The notes below the pieces were generated by a model. The model saw only the letters and a program-made list of their open reading frames with translations. It did no database searches and was not told the origin of the DNA. The translations under genes and the position numbers were made by a program. From Clostridium saccharobutylicum DSM 13864 (GTDB taxonomy: Bacteria; Bacillota; Clostridia; Clostridiales; Clostridiaceae), in the NCBI RefSeq assembly GCF_000473995.1, contig NC_022571.1:4495416-4559415 (forward strand): 64,000 nt of DNA. Direction: 5' to 3'. How positions within the stretch are numbered: position 1 is the first letter of the stretch; every line of letters starts with the position of its first letter. This document shows, in pieces, positions 9,796 to 17,965 of this stretch.

Positions 9796-10263
9796 TTAAA
9801 TTGTATTCTTTTCTAATGAAATATTAACTTCTATAGTTGCTTCATTTATGTTCATTGGTATGCAAATAACCTTATCTGAGCTAGCATTTGCAGTGAACTT
9901 ACCATAAATAAGAGTTGGCGTAGATATATTCACTGATACATTTTGCTGTGAAAAATTAGTTGCAACATTTGCCGTTAGCATATTTATAAGTTCTGAAATA
10001 GCACTTTGAGCTAATTCATCAAACTCTTCTACAGGCATTCCCATCATCATAACTGATGCAATTTTCTTTGCATCTATTTCATTGATTCCATAAATAATAT
10101 TTCCTTTAATATCTCCCATAAGACCAATAATTATCACAACTCCCGGACTATTTATTAGCCTTTCTTTTAATTTAACATCATTTTCTTTTATATCATTTAA
10201 ACCTAGTTGTGGCATGACATTTTTAAAAGAATCTATAATTGGATTTATATAATTGACAACCAC
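9796..10263 (-). CDS. CheX-like chemotaxis phosphatase
   Basis: CheX/CheC proteins dephosphorylate CheY-P and adjust flagellar switching. The 155-residue protein matches the CheX family in length and fold pattern. It has SAISELINMLTANVATNF around 87-104, which carries the E-x2-N catalytic pair seen in CheX. Its start overlaps the end of the upstream CheY-CheX gene by 19 bases, so the two are co-translated. No flagellar genes are in the window, so this looks like a stand-alone signalling pair rather than part of the main che operon. Confidence 0.8.
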   Translation of the reverse strand: MVVNYINPIIDSFKNVMPQLGLNDIKENDVKLKERLINSPGVVIIIGLMGDIKGNIIYGINEIDAKKIASVMMMGMPVEEFDELAQSAISELINMLTANVATNFSQQNVSVNISTPTLIYGKFTANASSDKVICIPMNINEATIEVNISLEKNTI

Positions 10264-11120
10264 TCACCTTCACCTCTTTTAAATCCTATATTTATTGACA
10301 GATCTCCAAATTTAGTTCTTACATTTGCAGAATAATTGTTATCTAGCTCTGCTTTTGATATACTTATTGATTCTCCGTGAAGTGTAGTTGGAGGAGCAAC
10401 TCTTAATCCAAATATTTTGTTCTTTTTATTTATCATAGAACATGCATTTCCTGCAAACATATTTGCTATTTCAGATATAACATTAAGTAACTCTTCATTA
10501 TTTTTAGGCTCTCTTCTTAATAATACTGTTGAAAGTTTATTTGCCGCTTCAAATGACATATCAAAAATTAATCTGCCACTATATTTACCTGTAATGCCCA
10601 TAATTATAGATATTCCTTCACTCTCCATATCCATATCAACATTAGTTTCATCTGTTATTTCTGGAATTGTCTTAGTAAGTTTATTGAAAAGATCTAATAT
10701 AGCCTCTCTAAATACTTTAGAATATAATCCCTCTAATTCTAAAAATAATTCCTCATCTGCCATAACTCTGTTTATTAATAAACTTAATTCTTCTGAATCA
10801 ACTGGTTTTTGAATATAACCAGACACATTAGTTTTTTTAGCTTTTCTTATTAGTTCATCATCCATCATCGAACTAACAATGATCACTTTAATATTACTAT
10901 CAATTTTATGTATCTCTCGTGTGCATTCAAACCCATCTGTTCCAGGAATAGTCATATCCATAGTTACTAAATCAGGTTTTGTTCTCTTAACTTCCTCAAT
11001 AACTTCTTCTAAAGATTGTGCTTGCCCAACTACATTAAACCCATTTTCAGTAAGCACATCTCTTAATAACGCTATTTGAAATGGCGAATCATCAACTATT
11101 AAAATTTTCACGTCTTTCAT
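10245..11120 (-). CDS. Response regulator with C-terminal CheX domain
   Basis: A 291-residue fusion. Residues 1-120 form a CheY-type receiver with the acidic pair D10-D11, the phosphoacceptor in LVTMDMTIPG (about D54-D56) and the conserved lysine in GYIQKPVD. Residues 150-291 form a CheX domain with ELLNVISEIANMFAGNACSM carrying E-x2-N. A receiver joined to its own phosphatase suggests self-limited phosphorylation. The following gene encodes a second, free CheX. The ribosome site (GAGGGG) is about ten bases upstream of the ATG. No cognate kinase is adjacent. Confidence 0.85.
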   Translation of the reverse strand: MKDVKILIVDDSPFQIALLRDVLTENGFNVVGQAQSLEEVIEEVKRTKPDLVTMDMTIPGTDGFECTREIHKIDSNIKVIIVSSMMDDELIRKAKKTNVSGYIQKPVDSEELSLLINRVMADEELFLELEGLYSKVFREAILDLFNKLTKTIPEITDETNVDMDMESEGISIIMGITGKYSGRLIFDMSFEAANKLSTVLLRREPKNNEELLNVISEIANMFAGNACSMINKKNKIFGLRVAPPTTLHGESISISKAELDNNYSANVRTKFGDLSINIGFKRGEGEWLSII

Positions 11121-11395
11121 CTAATATCTACCCCTCTTATATATTTTAGGATAACTTAAATTTGCATAATCATGTATAAATTAATGTATACTTTTTCATT
11201 CGCATGAACTTTTATGAAGTTAGTCCTTATAAACATTATATTTAATAATTCAAACTTATTCAAGATATATTGCTTATATCTGATTAATAATGACAAAAAT
11301 TTATATTGCAAAAAATTACATATCTTGATTTTGCTCCACTATATATATTTGATGATCCACTAAAGCTTACTCAAAACACAAATCACATAAAAATC

Positions 11396-12175
11396 CTATT
11401 TTAATCTATTATCTTTAGTAAAAAATGTTCTATAGCCAAATGTCACAAAAAAAACAGTTGCAAGTGCAGTACTCCCTAAAATAGCAAGCATTATTCCAAT
11501 CTGATATTTGATCGCAGTAATAGGAAATGTTCCTGAAAGTATTTGTCCGGTCATCATACCCGGTAACGATACAATCCCCATAGTTAACATATTATTCATT
11601 GTAGGCAAAATTGCACTATCAAACGCACCATTTACGATTTCTCGAGTTGCATGAGCTGGGCTTGCTCCTAACATTAATGAATTTTCAATTTCAACTCTTT
11701 TATCTTCCATATCACTACATAACTTATTCGCTCCTAATGCAATTCCAGTCATACTATTTCCTACAATCATCCCTGAAATCGGAATAAAATATTGAGGATT
11801 AAACCATGGACGCACTTTAAGTACAACAATAATAAAAAACGTAGCAGTAGCAAGAGCCCCAAACATCATAGAATAAGCAATTATTCTCTTAAGTTCCTTT
11901 GACATTTCCTCCCTTACTCTTTTAATTGAATTATATATTGCAAAAGCAATCATAATCCCTATCATGATTAAAGTAAGATACCAGCTTGGATTATTGAAAA
12001 CAAACATAAGTACATACCCCATTAAAGTAAGTTGCAATGTCATTCTTACTGTAGCTATTAAAATTTGCTTTTCTCGCCTAATTCCTCTAGACTTAAAAAT
12101 AATAAGGAGTATCAAAACAAAAATATACGCGATTGAAAGCTGGAATATTGAGAGATTCATTACAGTATTATTCAT
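11396..12175 (-). CDS. fetB: ABC transporter permease, FetB/YbbM family
   Basis: A 259-residue UPF0014 membrane protein with about seven hydrophobic segments and the conserved GMIVGNSMTGIALGANKL and MLGASP regions. FetAB of E. coli is a putative iron exporter. The start is placed at ATG 12175 because GGAGG is six bases upstream, inside the end of the ATPase gene. A further upstream in-frame ATG lacks such a site. The ATPase stop overlaps this start by eight bases, giving a tight two-gene exporter operon. Substrate is by homology only. Confidence 0.88.
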   Translation of the reverse strand: MNNTVMNLSIFQLSIAYIFVLILLIIFKSRGIRREKQILIATVRMTLQLTLMGYVLMFVFNNPSWYLTLIMIGIMIAFAIYNSIKRVREEMSKELKRIIAYSMMFGALATATFFIIVVLKVRPWFNPQYFIPISGMIVGNSMTGIALGANKLCSDMEDKRVEIENSLMLGASPAHATREIVNGAFDSAILPTMNNMLTMGIVSLPGMMTGQILSGTFPITAIKYQIGIMLAILGSTALATVFFVTFGYRTFFTKDNRLK

Positions 12176-12815
12176 GATATGCCTCCGTAACTCTTCCATT
12201 TTCAATTCTTATAAGGGAATCCGAAAATTTATTTGCAATTTGTTCTGAATGAGTAACCATTATCAATTGCTTATTATTTTCTAATACAAACTTTGCTAAA
12301 TTATCTATTATAAATTCTTCTGTTTTTTTATCCAATGCAGCCGATGGTTCATCCAATAAATATGTATCTGCATCCATTAACATCACTCTTGCAAGGCATA
12401 AACGTTGCTTTTCACCACCTGAAAAACTTCCGCAATTATCAGTTAACTTCTTTGAAAGTTCAACCCTTGCAAGACTTTCTTCCATTGCAACTTTAGACGC
12501 AGGTAATTTTCTAGAAAACTCTAATCCTATTTGTAAATTATCTTCAACTGATCCACTATATATTACAGGAGTTTGCCCTAACATAACTACTTTACGACGT
12601 AACTTCAGCGTATCAATCTTAGAAATGTCTTCTCCATTATAAATAATTGTACCTTCATCTGGTAAATTTAATACATTCAACATTTTAAGTAATGTTGTTT
12701 TACCACTCCCAGAAGATCCTACAATACATGTAATTGGATTATTAATACACAAGAACTTAATATCTAAAATCTTCTTAAATTTGATATCTTTAATTTCAAA
12801 CATTAACTCACTCAC
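12168..12815 (-). CDS. fetA: ABC transporter ATP-binding protein, FetA/YbbL family
   Basis: A 215-residue ATPase with Walker A GSSGSGKTT (about 33-41), signature FSGGEKQRL and Walker B TYLLDEPS. It is the partner of the overlapping FetB-type permease and should energise export, probably of iron or another metal by analogy with E. coli FetAB. The ribosome site is weak (GAAAGTGAG). A half copy of a family A repeat and the cyclophilin terminator lie upstream. Confidence 0.88.
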   Translation of the reverse strand: MSELMFEIKDIKFKKILDIKFLCINNPITCIVGSSGSGKTTLLKMLNVLNLPDEGTIIYNGEDISKIDTLKLRRKVVMLGQTPVIYSGSVEDNLQIGLEFSRKLPASKVAMEESLARVELSKKLTDNCGSFSGGEKQRLCLARVMLMDADTYLLDEPSAALDKKTEEFIIDNLAKFVLENNKQLIMVTHSEQIANKFSDSLIRIENGRVTEAYHE

Positions 12816-12878
12816 TTTCTTTAATTTTTATAATAATTATGATGTAATAAATTTAGTTTCGACATTTTTACCTTTAGC

Positions 12879-12912
12879 CAAATGAAAGAAAATAACAAGT
12901 CCAACCTGACTT
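12879..12912. repeat. Family A half element
   Basis: AAATGAAAGAAAATAACAAG followed by TCC matches the left terminus of family A. No matching right end is seen before the cyclophilin terminator. Confidence 0.55.
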
Positions 12913-12975
12913 AAAATTCTAAGATAATTCCATCATTATCAATTTCTACTGTAAAATTATCATATTTATAAATTA

Positions 12976-13028
12976 AAAGAAGAATTAGTCAAAATCAAAT
13001 TCATTCATTTTGACCAATTCTTTCTTTA
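12976..13028 (-). terminator. Terminator after the cyclophilin gene
   Basis: AAAGAAGAATTAGTCAAAAT pairs with ATTTTGACCAATTCTTTCTT with one mismatch and a bulge, about 50 bases after the stop at 13079. Confidence 0.7.
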
Positions 13029-13078
13029 AATTAAGTTTAAAACTAATTTTAATACTAACATATATTATACATTAATAT

Positions 13079-13753
13079 TTATTTCTTTTTAGGTTCCTTA
13101 TAATCAACGCCTTTGGTATCAACGGTAATTGATTTTATAACTACTTTATCAATAGGTGCATCATTAGACTTTGTCTTTACACTTTGAATTTTCTCTAGCA
13201 CATCTAAACCTGATGTTACCTTACCAAATGCAGCATATTGTCCATCAAGATTTGGTGCATCTCCTGTCATTATAAAAAATTGACTTCCTGCACTATTAGG
13301 ATCTTGTGTCCTTGCCATAGAAAGTACTCCTTTTGTATGCTTTAAGCTATTTGCAAATCCATTTGATGTAAATTCGCCTTCTATTGAATATCCTGGTCCA
13401 CCAGTTCCATCACCTTTAGGATCTCCACCTTGAATCATAAAACCTTTAATTATCCTATGAAACGTTAAATTATCATAAAATCCTTTCTTTACTAAATTTA
13501 TAAAATTATTAACTGTATTTGGAGCAATTTCTGGATATAATTCAGCTTGAATAACTCCATAATTTTCAACTGTTATAGTTACTACTGGTAAATTTTCATT
13601 ACCAGTTTTAGAATCACTACTCTCATCAGTTACAGAAGTTGAATCTCCTTGACTTTGAGTATTTTTATTTCCGCAACCAACTAATACAAGAGAACTCATG
13701 ATTACAACTACTGTAACTAAATTTAAATATTTTTTTATGTTTTTCATTCTCAT
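13079..13753 (-). CDS. Peptidyl-prolyl cis-trans isomerase lipoprotein (cyclophilin type)
   Basis: A 224-residue lipoprotein. Residues 1-27 form a lipoprotein signal ending in LVGC, so the mature protein should be anchored outside by C27. A Ser/Asp-rich linker (28-55) leads to a cyclophilin domain with FHRIIKGFMIQGGDP, GSQFFIMTG and LDGQYAAFGKV, covering the catalytic arginine, glutamine and phenylalanine region. It should catalyse proline isomerisation in folding of secreted proteins. AGGTGG lies about eight bases before the ATG. The gene has its own terminator, and two family A repeats occupy its upstream region. Confidence 0.92.
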   Translation of the reverse strand: MRMKNIKKYLNLVTVVVIMSSLVLVGCGNKNTQSQGDSTSVTDESSDSKTGNENLPVVTITVENYGVIQAELYPEIAPNTVNNFINLVKKGFYDNLTFHRIIKGFMIQGGDPKGDGTGGPGYSIEGEFTSNGFANSLKHTKGVLSMARTQDPNSAGSQFFIMTGDAPNLDGQYAAFGKVTSGLDVLEKIQSVKTKSNDAPIDKVVIKSITVDTKGVDYKEPKKK

Positions 13754-13781
13754 GCTTTTTCCACCTCATACGAATATTTTA

Positions 13782-14010
13782 ACCACATTCAAAAAATAAC
13801 AAATTCATCTACCAAGCCTATACCTCGACTCGCATACGTTCACTGAGTGCTCTCTGAGTAAGCGACCATCATCAAATCATAGATTTGCACTTTCACTTAT
13901 CTACTCATTATCAGATTACACTAATATGCCCGCTATGAACTCAGTCCCTTTCATTGCGTAAAGAAATAATAATGGCATTTTAGACTAGTTATTTTATTTC
14001 ATATGCCTTA
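13782..14010. repeat. Family A element, long composite copy
   Basis: Ends CCACATTCAAAAAATAAC and GTTATTTTATTTCATATGCC. Besides the usual core it carries a module with GAGTGCTCTCTGAGTAAGC and ATCATCAAATCATAG that reappears inverted at about 63120-63175. Length is about 229 bp. It lies just upstream of the cyclophilin gene. Confidence 0.75.
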
Positions 14011-14058
14011 ATAGTGTCAGTATAACATATTTTTCTATACTGTTAATATTATTTAATA

Positions 14059-14209
14059 AAGCACAATTTAAAAAATAACAATTCCATTTGCCATCCATGC
14101 TACGTCAGCAAATTAACATAATAGCCTGCTATTATGGCAATCCACCACCTTGCCTGAGGAAAAATATTCTGGGGTAAATTGCACTTGTTATTTATTTTCA
14201 CACACCTAA
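14059..14209. repeat. Family A element, second copy in tandem
   Basis: Left end AGCACAATTTAAAAAATAAC, right end CACTTGTTATTTATTTTCAC. The inner part ATAGCCTGCTATTATGGCAA is a variant of the inner palindrome of other copies. It follows the previous copy after about 50 bases. Confidence 0.75.
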
Positions 14210-14238
14210 TTTTTACAAAAATAAAATTTAATATGCAG

Positions 14239-14275
14239 AAAAACCTCGAAACTATATTTAGCTCGAGGTTTTTTT
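14239..14275 (-). terminator. Terminator of the nfn operon
   Basis: AAAAACCTCGA pairs with TCGAGGTTTTTT around a 12-base loop, 60 bases after the nfnB stop. T runs on both sides could make it bidirectional. Confidence 0.8.
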
Positions 14276-14334
14276 ATTGACTTGAAAACTTCTATCTTTA
14301 AGTGAATTGTTTTATTTATTAAGCTTTAATTCAA

Positions 14335-15729
14335 TTACTTTGATTGTAAATATTCATCAATAGCTGCTGCAGCTTTTTTACCAGCACCCATAGCTAAAAT
14401 TACTGTTGCTGCTCCTGTTACTGCATCTCCACCAGCATAAACTGCTTCTTTTGTAGTTAATCCTGTTTCTTCTTCTGCCACAATACATCTTCTCTTATTA
14501 ATTTCTAATCCATTAGTTGTTGATGAAATTAATGGGTTTGGTGATGTTCCAAGAGACATTATTACAGTATCTAAATCCATAATAAATTCAGACCCTTCAA
14601 CTTCAATTGGACTTCTTCTTCCAGATGGATCTGGTTCACCAAGTTCCATTCTTATGCACTTCATTCCTTTAACCCATCCGTTTTCATCCACTAAAATTTC
14701 TTTTGGATTTGTTAATAAATCAAAGATTACACCTTCTTCTTTAGCATGATGTACTTCTTCTGCTCTTGCCGGAAGTTCAGATTCTCCTCTTCTATAAACA
14801 ATATGACTCTCTGCACCTAGTCTTAATGCTGTTCTTGCTGCATCCATAGCAACATTTCCACCACCAACTATTGCAACTTTTTTACCAGCTCTAACTGGTG
14901 TATCATATCCTTCTACTGCAGCTTTCATTAAGTTAACTCTAGTTAAAAATTCATTTGCTGAGAATACTCCGTTTGCATTTTCTCCATCTATCCCCATAAA
15001 TCTTGGAAGTCCTGCACCAGATCCTATAAATACTGCTTTAAATCCTTCATCTTCAAACAATTCATCTATAGTTATTGTTCTTCCTATGATAACATTAGTT
15101 TCTATTTTAACACCTAACTTTTTAATGTTTTCGACTTCATTTTTAACGACTTTTTCTTTTGGAAGTCTAAATTCTGGAATACCATATTCTAAAACTCCGC
15201 CTGCCTTATGTAGTGCTTCGAATATAGTAACATCATATCCCTTTTTAGCTAAATCTCCTGCACAAGTTAATCCTGATGGACCACTTCCTATAACAGCCAC
15301 CTTAATTCCATTTTTAGATTCTGTTTCACTTAAATCAACATTATGTGATGCTGCCCAATCTGCTGTAAATCTTTCAAGCTTACCAATAGATACAGCATCG
15401 CCCTTTATTCCTAGTACGCACTTTCCTTCACATTGCTTTTCTTGTGGACATACTCTTCCACATACTGCTGGTAATGCACTATACTTAGAAATTTCCTTTG
15501 CAGCATTTTCAAACTCACTATTTTTAACATGTCCAACAAATCCAGGGATATTAATAGATACTGGGCATCCCTTTACACATTGAGGATTTTTACAATTTAA
15601 GCATCTTGAAGCTTCTTTTGTAGCTTCTTCTTCATTATATCCGATACAAACTTCTTCAAAATTTTTAGCTCTAACTTTAGGTTCTTGCTCTCTTACAGGT
15701 ATTCTAACTAATCTCTCATTCATATCCAT
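14335..15729 (-). CDS. nfnB: NADH-dependent ferredoxin:NADP+ oxidoreductase, subunit B
   Basis: NfnAB couples reduced ferredoxin and NADH to NADP+ reduction by electron bifurcation, supplying NADPH in clostridia. The 464-residue subunit has two N-terminal 4Fe-4S cysteine clusters (CLNCKNPQCVKGCP and CGRVCPQEKQCEGKC). Two nucleotide-binding folds follow, with GSGPSGLTCAG for FAD and VGGGNVAMDAARTA for NADP(H). The C-terminal YAGGDAVTGAATVILAMG is typical. It is homologous to the glutamate synthase small subunit, but pairing with nfnA rules that out. The start overlaps the nfnA stop by one base (TAATG). Confidence 0.93.
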   Translation of the reverse strand: MDMNERLVRIPVREQEPKVRAKNFEEVCIGYNEEEATKEASRCLNCKNPQCVKGCPVSINIPGFVGHVKNSEFENAAKEISKYSALPAVCGRVCPQEKQCEGKCVLGIKGDAVSIGKLERFTADWAASHNVDLSETESKNGIKVAVIGSGPSGLTCAGDLAKKGYDVTIFEALHKAGGVLEYGIPEFRLPKEKVVKNEVENIKKLGVKIETNVIIGRTITIDELFEDEGFKAVFIGSGAGLPRFMGIDGENANGVFSANEFLTRVNLMKAAVEGYDTPVRAGKKVAIVGGGNVAMDAARTALRLGAESHIVYRRGESELPARAEEVHHAKEEGVIFDLLTNPKEILVDENGWVKGMKCIRMELGEPDPSGRRSPIEVEGSEFIMDLDTVIMSLGTSPNPLISSTTNGLEINKRRCIVAEEETGLTTKEAVYAGGDAVTGAATVILAMGAGKKAAAAIDEYLQSK

Positions 15730-16619
15730 TATTTATCACCTCTGCAACCACAGCCACCATGACTATGAGTATTTCCTTCTTCTAACTTTAAAGCAGCTCT
15801 TCCTTCTTCTGTCTTATACATAGTTTGTCTTCTCATTGATTCATCGTAATTTACTAAATGTCCATCAAATTCTGGTCCATCAACGCAAGCAAATTTAACT
15901 TTTCCTCCAACGGTAACTCTGCAAGCACCACACATTCCTGTACCATCAACCATTATTGGGTTAAGACTTACTGTAGTTGGAATTCCTAATTCCTTAGTTA
16001 GCATAGAAGTAAATTTCATCATTATCATAGGTCCTATGATAACTGCATGATCATACTTTTTACCTTGATTATTAACTAGTTCTTTAAGCATGTCCGATCC
16101 AGTTCCCTTAAATTCATAAGAACCATCATCAGTTGTCACATATAAATTTCCTGAAACCTTCTTTAGTTCTTCTTCATATATTAATAAATCTTTGTTTCTG
16201 CTTCCCAAAATAACATCCACTGCAACTCCATTTTCATGCATCCATTTTACTTGAGGATATACTGGTGCTGCCCCAACACCTCCTGCGATGAATATTAATC
16301 TTTTCTTCTTTAATTCTTCTAAGTTTTCATCTACAAACTCACTAGGTTGTCCTAATGGTCCAACAAAATCACAAACACATTCTCCTACTTCATATGTAGC
16401 TAATTCTTTTGTACTTTTTCCAACTGTTTGAAAAACTATCGATACAGTTCCCTTTTCTTTATCATAATCTGCAATTGTTAAAGGAATTCTTTCTCCCTTT
16501 TCATCATTTTTGATAATTATAAATTGTCCAGGTTTTGCAGACTTTGCTACTCTAGGAGCTTCAATTTCCATTAGATATATGTTTTGCGTAAGCTCCATTT
16601 TATTAATTATTTTATACAT
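15729..16619 (-). CDS. nfnA: NADH-dependent ferredoxin:NADP+ oxidoreductase, subunit A
   Basis: The 296-residue partner of NfnB, of the ferredoxin-NADP reductase/DHOD electron-transfer type. An N-terminal FAD-binding barrel contains ERIPLTIADYD. The NAD-binding half contains FIAGGVGAAPVYPQ. A 2Fe-2S loop has DGTGMCGACRV and a later cysteine in FACVDGPEFDG. The C-terminus ends in a short His/Gly/Cys tail (HSHGGCGCRG). GGAGG lies about eight bases before the ATG. The gap to the dehydrogenase stop is only 17 bases, so read-through from that gene could link the two. Confidence 0.92.
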   Translation of the reverse strand: MYKIINKMELTQNIYLMEIEAPRVAKSAKPGQFIIIKNDEKGERIPLTIADYDKEKGTVSIVFQTVGKSTKELATYEVGECVCDFVGPLGQPSEFVDENLEELKKKRLIFIAGGVGAAPVYPQVKWMHENGVAVDVILGSRNKDLLIYEEELKKVSGNLYVTTDDGSYEFKGTGSDMLKELVNNQGKKYDHAVIIGPMIMMKFTSMLTKELGIPTTVSLNPIMVDGTGMCGACRVTVGGKVKFACVDGPEFDGHLVNYDESMRRQTMYKTEEGRAALKLEEGNTHSHGGCGCRGDK

Positions 16620-16636
16620 TTATATTCCTCCAAATT

Positions 16637-17710
16637 TTATAAAAGATTTTTATCTGGTGTTACTAATATCTTAACATGCTTTTTCTTTTCTGGACCTGTT
16701 AATGCACCAAATCCTTCTTCTACTATATCATCTAAATGTATTTTCTTAGTTACATATCCTTCAGCTTTTATTCTGCCATCATTCATTTGAGCAATAGTTG
16801 CTGGAAATTCATGTCTATATGCTAATGTTCCGACAACTTTCTTTTCAGTAAATACTAGTGTATTAGGATTAAATTTAACACCATCTTCCCATATACTTGT
16901 TACAACTAAAGTTCCTTCAAATTTTAAACTGTCGATACCTGTATCAAAACCTATTTGAGCTCCTGTGGTTTCGAACGCTACATCAACTCCAACCCCATTT
17001 GTAAGTTTTTTAACTTCTTCTACTATATCTACTTCATTAGGATCTAATACTACATCAGCTCCTGCTCTCTTTGCATATTCTTGTCTTATTGATTTTCTTT
17101 GTAATACTATTATTAATTTTGCACCAGCTGCTTTTAAACATTCTATTGTTGCTAATCCTATCGGACCTGATCCTAAAACTAATGCAGTATCTCCAGTTCT
17201 AAAGTTTCCTATTCTAATTGAATGTAGTGCTACTGTCATTGGCTCAACTAAAGCTGCTTGTTCGTAAGACATTTCATCTGGTATTTTATGCACAAATTTT
17301 TCTGGAAAGACTGTATATTCAGCAAATCCTCCACCACTTCCACAAAGTCCATGAAATCCTAGAGAAGAACATAAATTATATTTTCCTTCTAAACATGCTG
17401 GACATTTTCCACATGCAACTATAGGTTCAACTATTACCCTGTCTCCTGGTTTAAAATTAGTTACATTCTTACCTACTTCTACAACATCTCCAGAAAATTC
17501 ATGACCTAAAACTACAGGAGCTGTTGTACCACTTAATGGATGTGGCTCACCTACTGGTATAAATATAGGTCCTCCTAGATACTCATGTAAATCTGATCCA
17601 CAAATTCCACACCATTTTACTTTAATTTTTACACCGTTATCTATAACTTTTGGTTCTTCTATTTCCTCTACTCTAACATCTTTCTTTGCATACCATAATG
17701 CTGCTTTCAT
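16637..17710 (-). CDS. Zinc-dependent 2,3-butanediol / acetoin dehydrogenase
   Basis: A 357-residue medium-chain alcohol dehydrogenase of the (R,R)-butanediol dehydrogenase type, interconverting acetoin and 2,3-butanediol. Catalytic zinc ligands are C37, H70 and E71. The structural zinc site is C100, C103, C106 and C114. The nucleotide fold has LVLGSGPIGLA. It looks like the C. beijerinckii acetoin reductase as I remember it. AAGGGGGA lies seven bases before the ATG. A sigma-54 promoter 52 bases upstream and an AcoR-like activator gene next to it argue for acetoin-linked induction. nfnA follows within 17 bases, so NADPH supply may be coupled to it. Confidence 0.9.
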   Translation of the reverse strand: MKAALWYAKKDVRVEEIEEPKVIDNGVKIKVKWCGICGSDLHEYLGGPIFIPVGEPHPLSGTTAPVVLGHEFSGDVVEVGKNVTNFKPGDRVIVEPIVACGKCPACLEGKYNLCSSLGFHGLCGSGGGFAEYTVFPEKFVHKIPDEMSYEQAALVEPMTVALHSIRIGNFRTGDTALVLGSGPIGLATIECLKAAGAKLIIVLQRKSIRQEYAKRAGADVVLDPNEVDIVEEVKKLTNGVGVDVAFETTGAQIGFDTGIDSLKFEGTLVVTSIWEDGVKFNPNTLVFTEKKVVGTLAYRHEFPATIAQMNDGRIKAEGYVTKKIHLDDIVEEGFGALTGPEKKKHVKILVTPDKNLL

Positions 17711-17761
17711 ATTAAAAATCCCCCTTAAATAATTTGTTAATTAATTCACATAAATTTATAT

Positions 17762-17777
17762 AGCAAAATCCATGCCA
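17762..17777 (-). promoter_or_regulatory. Sigma-54 (-24/-12) promoter of the butanediol dehydrogenase gene
   Basis: Read on the minus strand the sequence is TGGCATGGATTTTGCT, matching TGGCAY-N5-TTGCW exactly, with GG and GC ten bases apart. It lies 52 bases upstream of the dehydrogenase ATG, between that gene and a sigma-54 activator gene. Confidence 0.85.
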
Positions 17778-17892
17778 AAATATAAAAATAATTATAATAT
17801 TATAAATTTATTAGCAACAATCTAGTAATATAACTATTCTTTATTATTTTCTTGCTTAAAATCTTATAAAAGATATTTATATATAAAAGCAA

Positions 17893-17965
17893 AAAGTGCA
17901 TCAAAATGATACATTTATTTTTCTCATTTTGATACACTTTTATTTTTATTCTCATTTTGATACAT
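17893..17965. terminator. Terminator of the activator gene, with three TATCAAAATGA-like boxes
   Basis: GTGCATCAAAATGA pairs with TCATTTTGATACAC, with T runs on both sides, giving a good terminator just after the activator stop. The same box occurs a third time over the stop codon itself (GTATCAAAATGAG, about 17951-17963). All lie about 115-190 bases upstream of the -24/-12 element, where enhancer sites of sigma-54 activators normally sit. Confidence 0.7.

Noticed and set aside
14335..15729. Glutamate synthase small subunit
   Set aside because: There is no large subunit gene, and the gene overlaps nfnA; it fits NfnB better.
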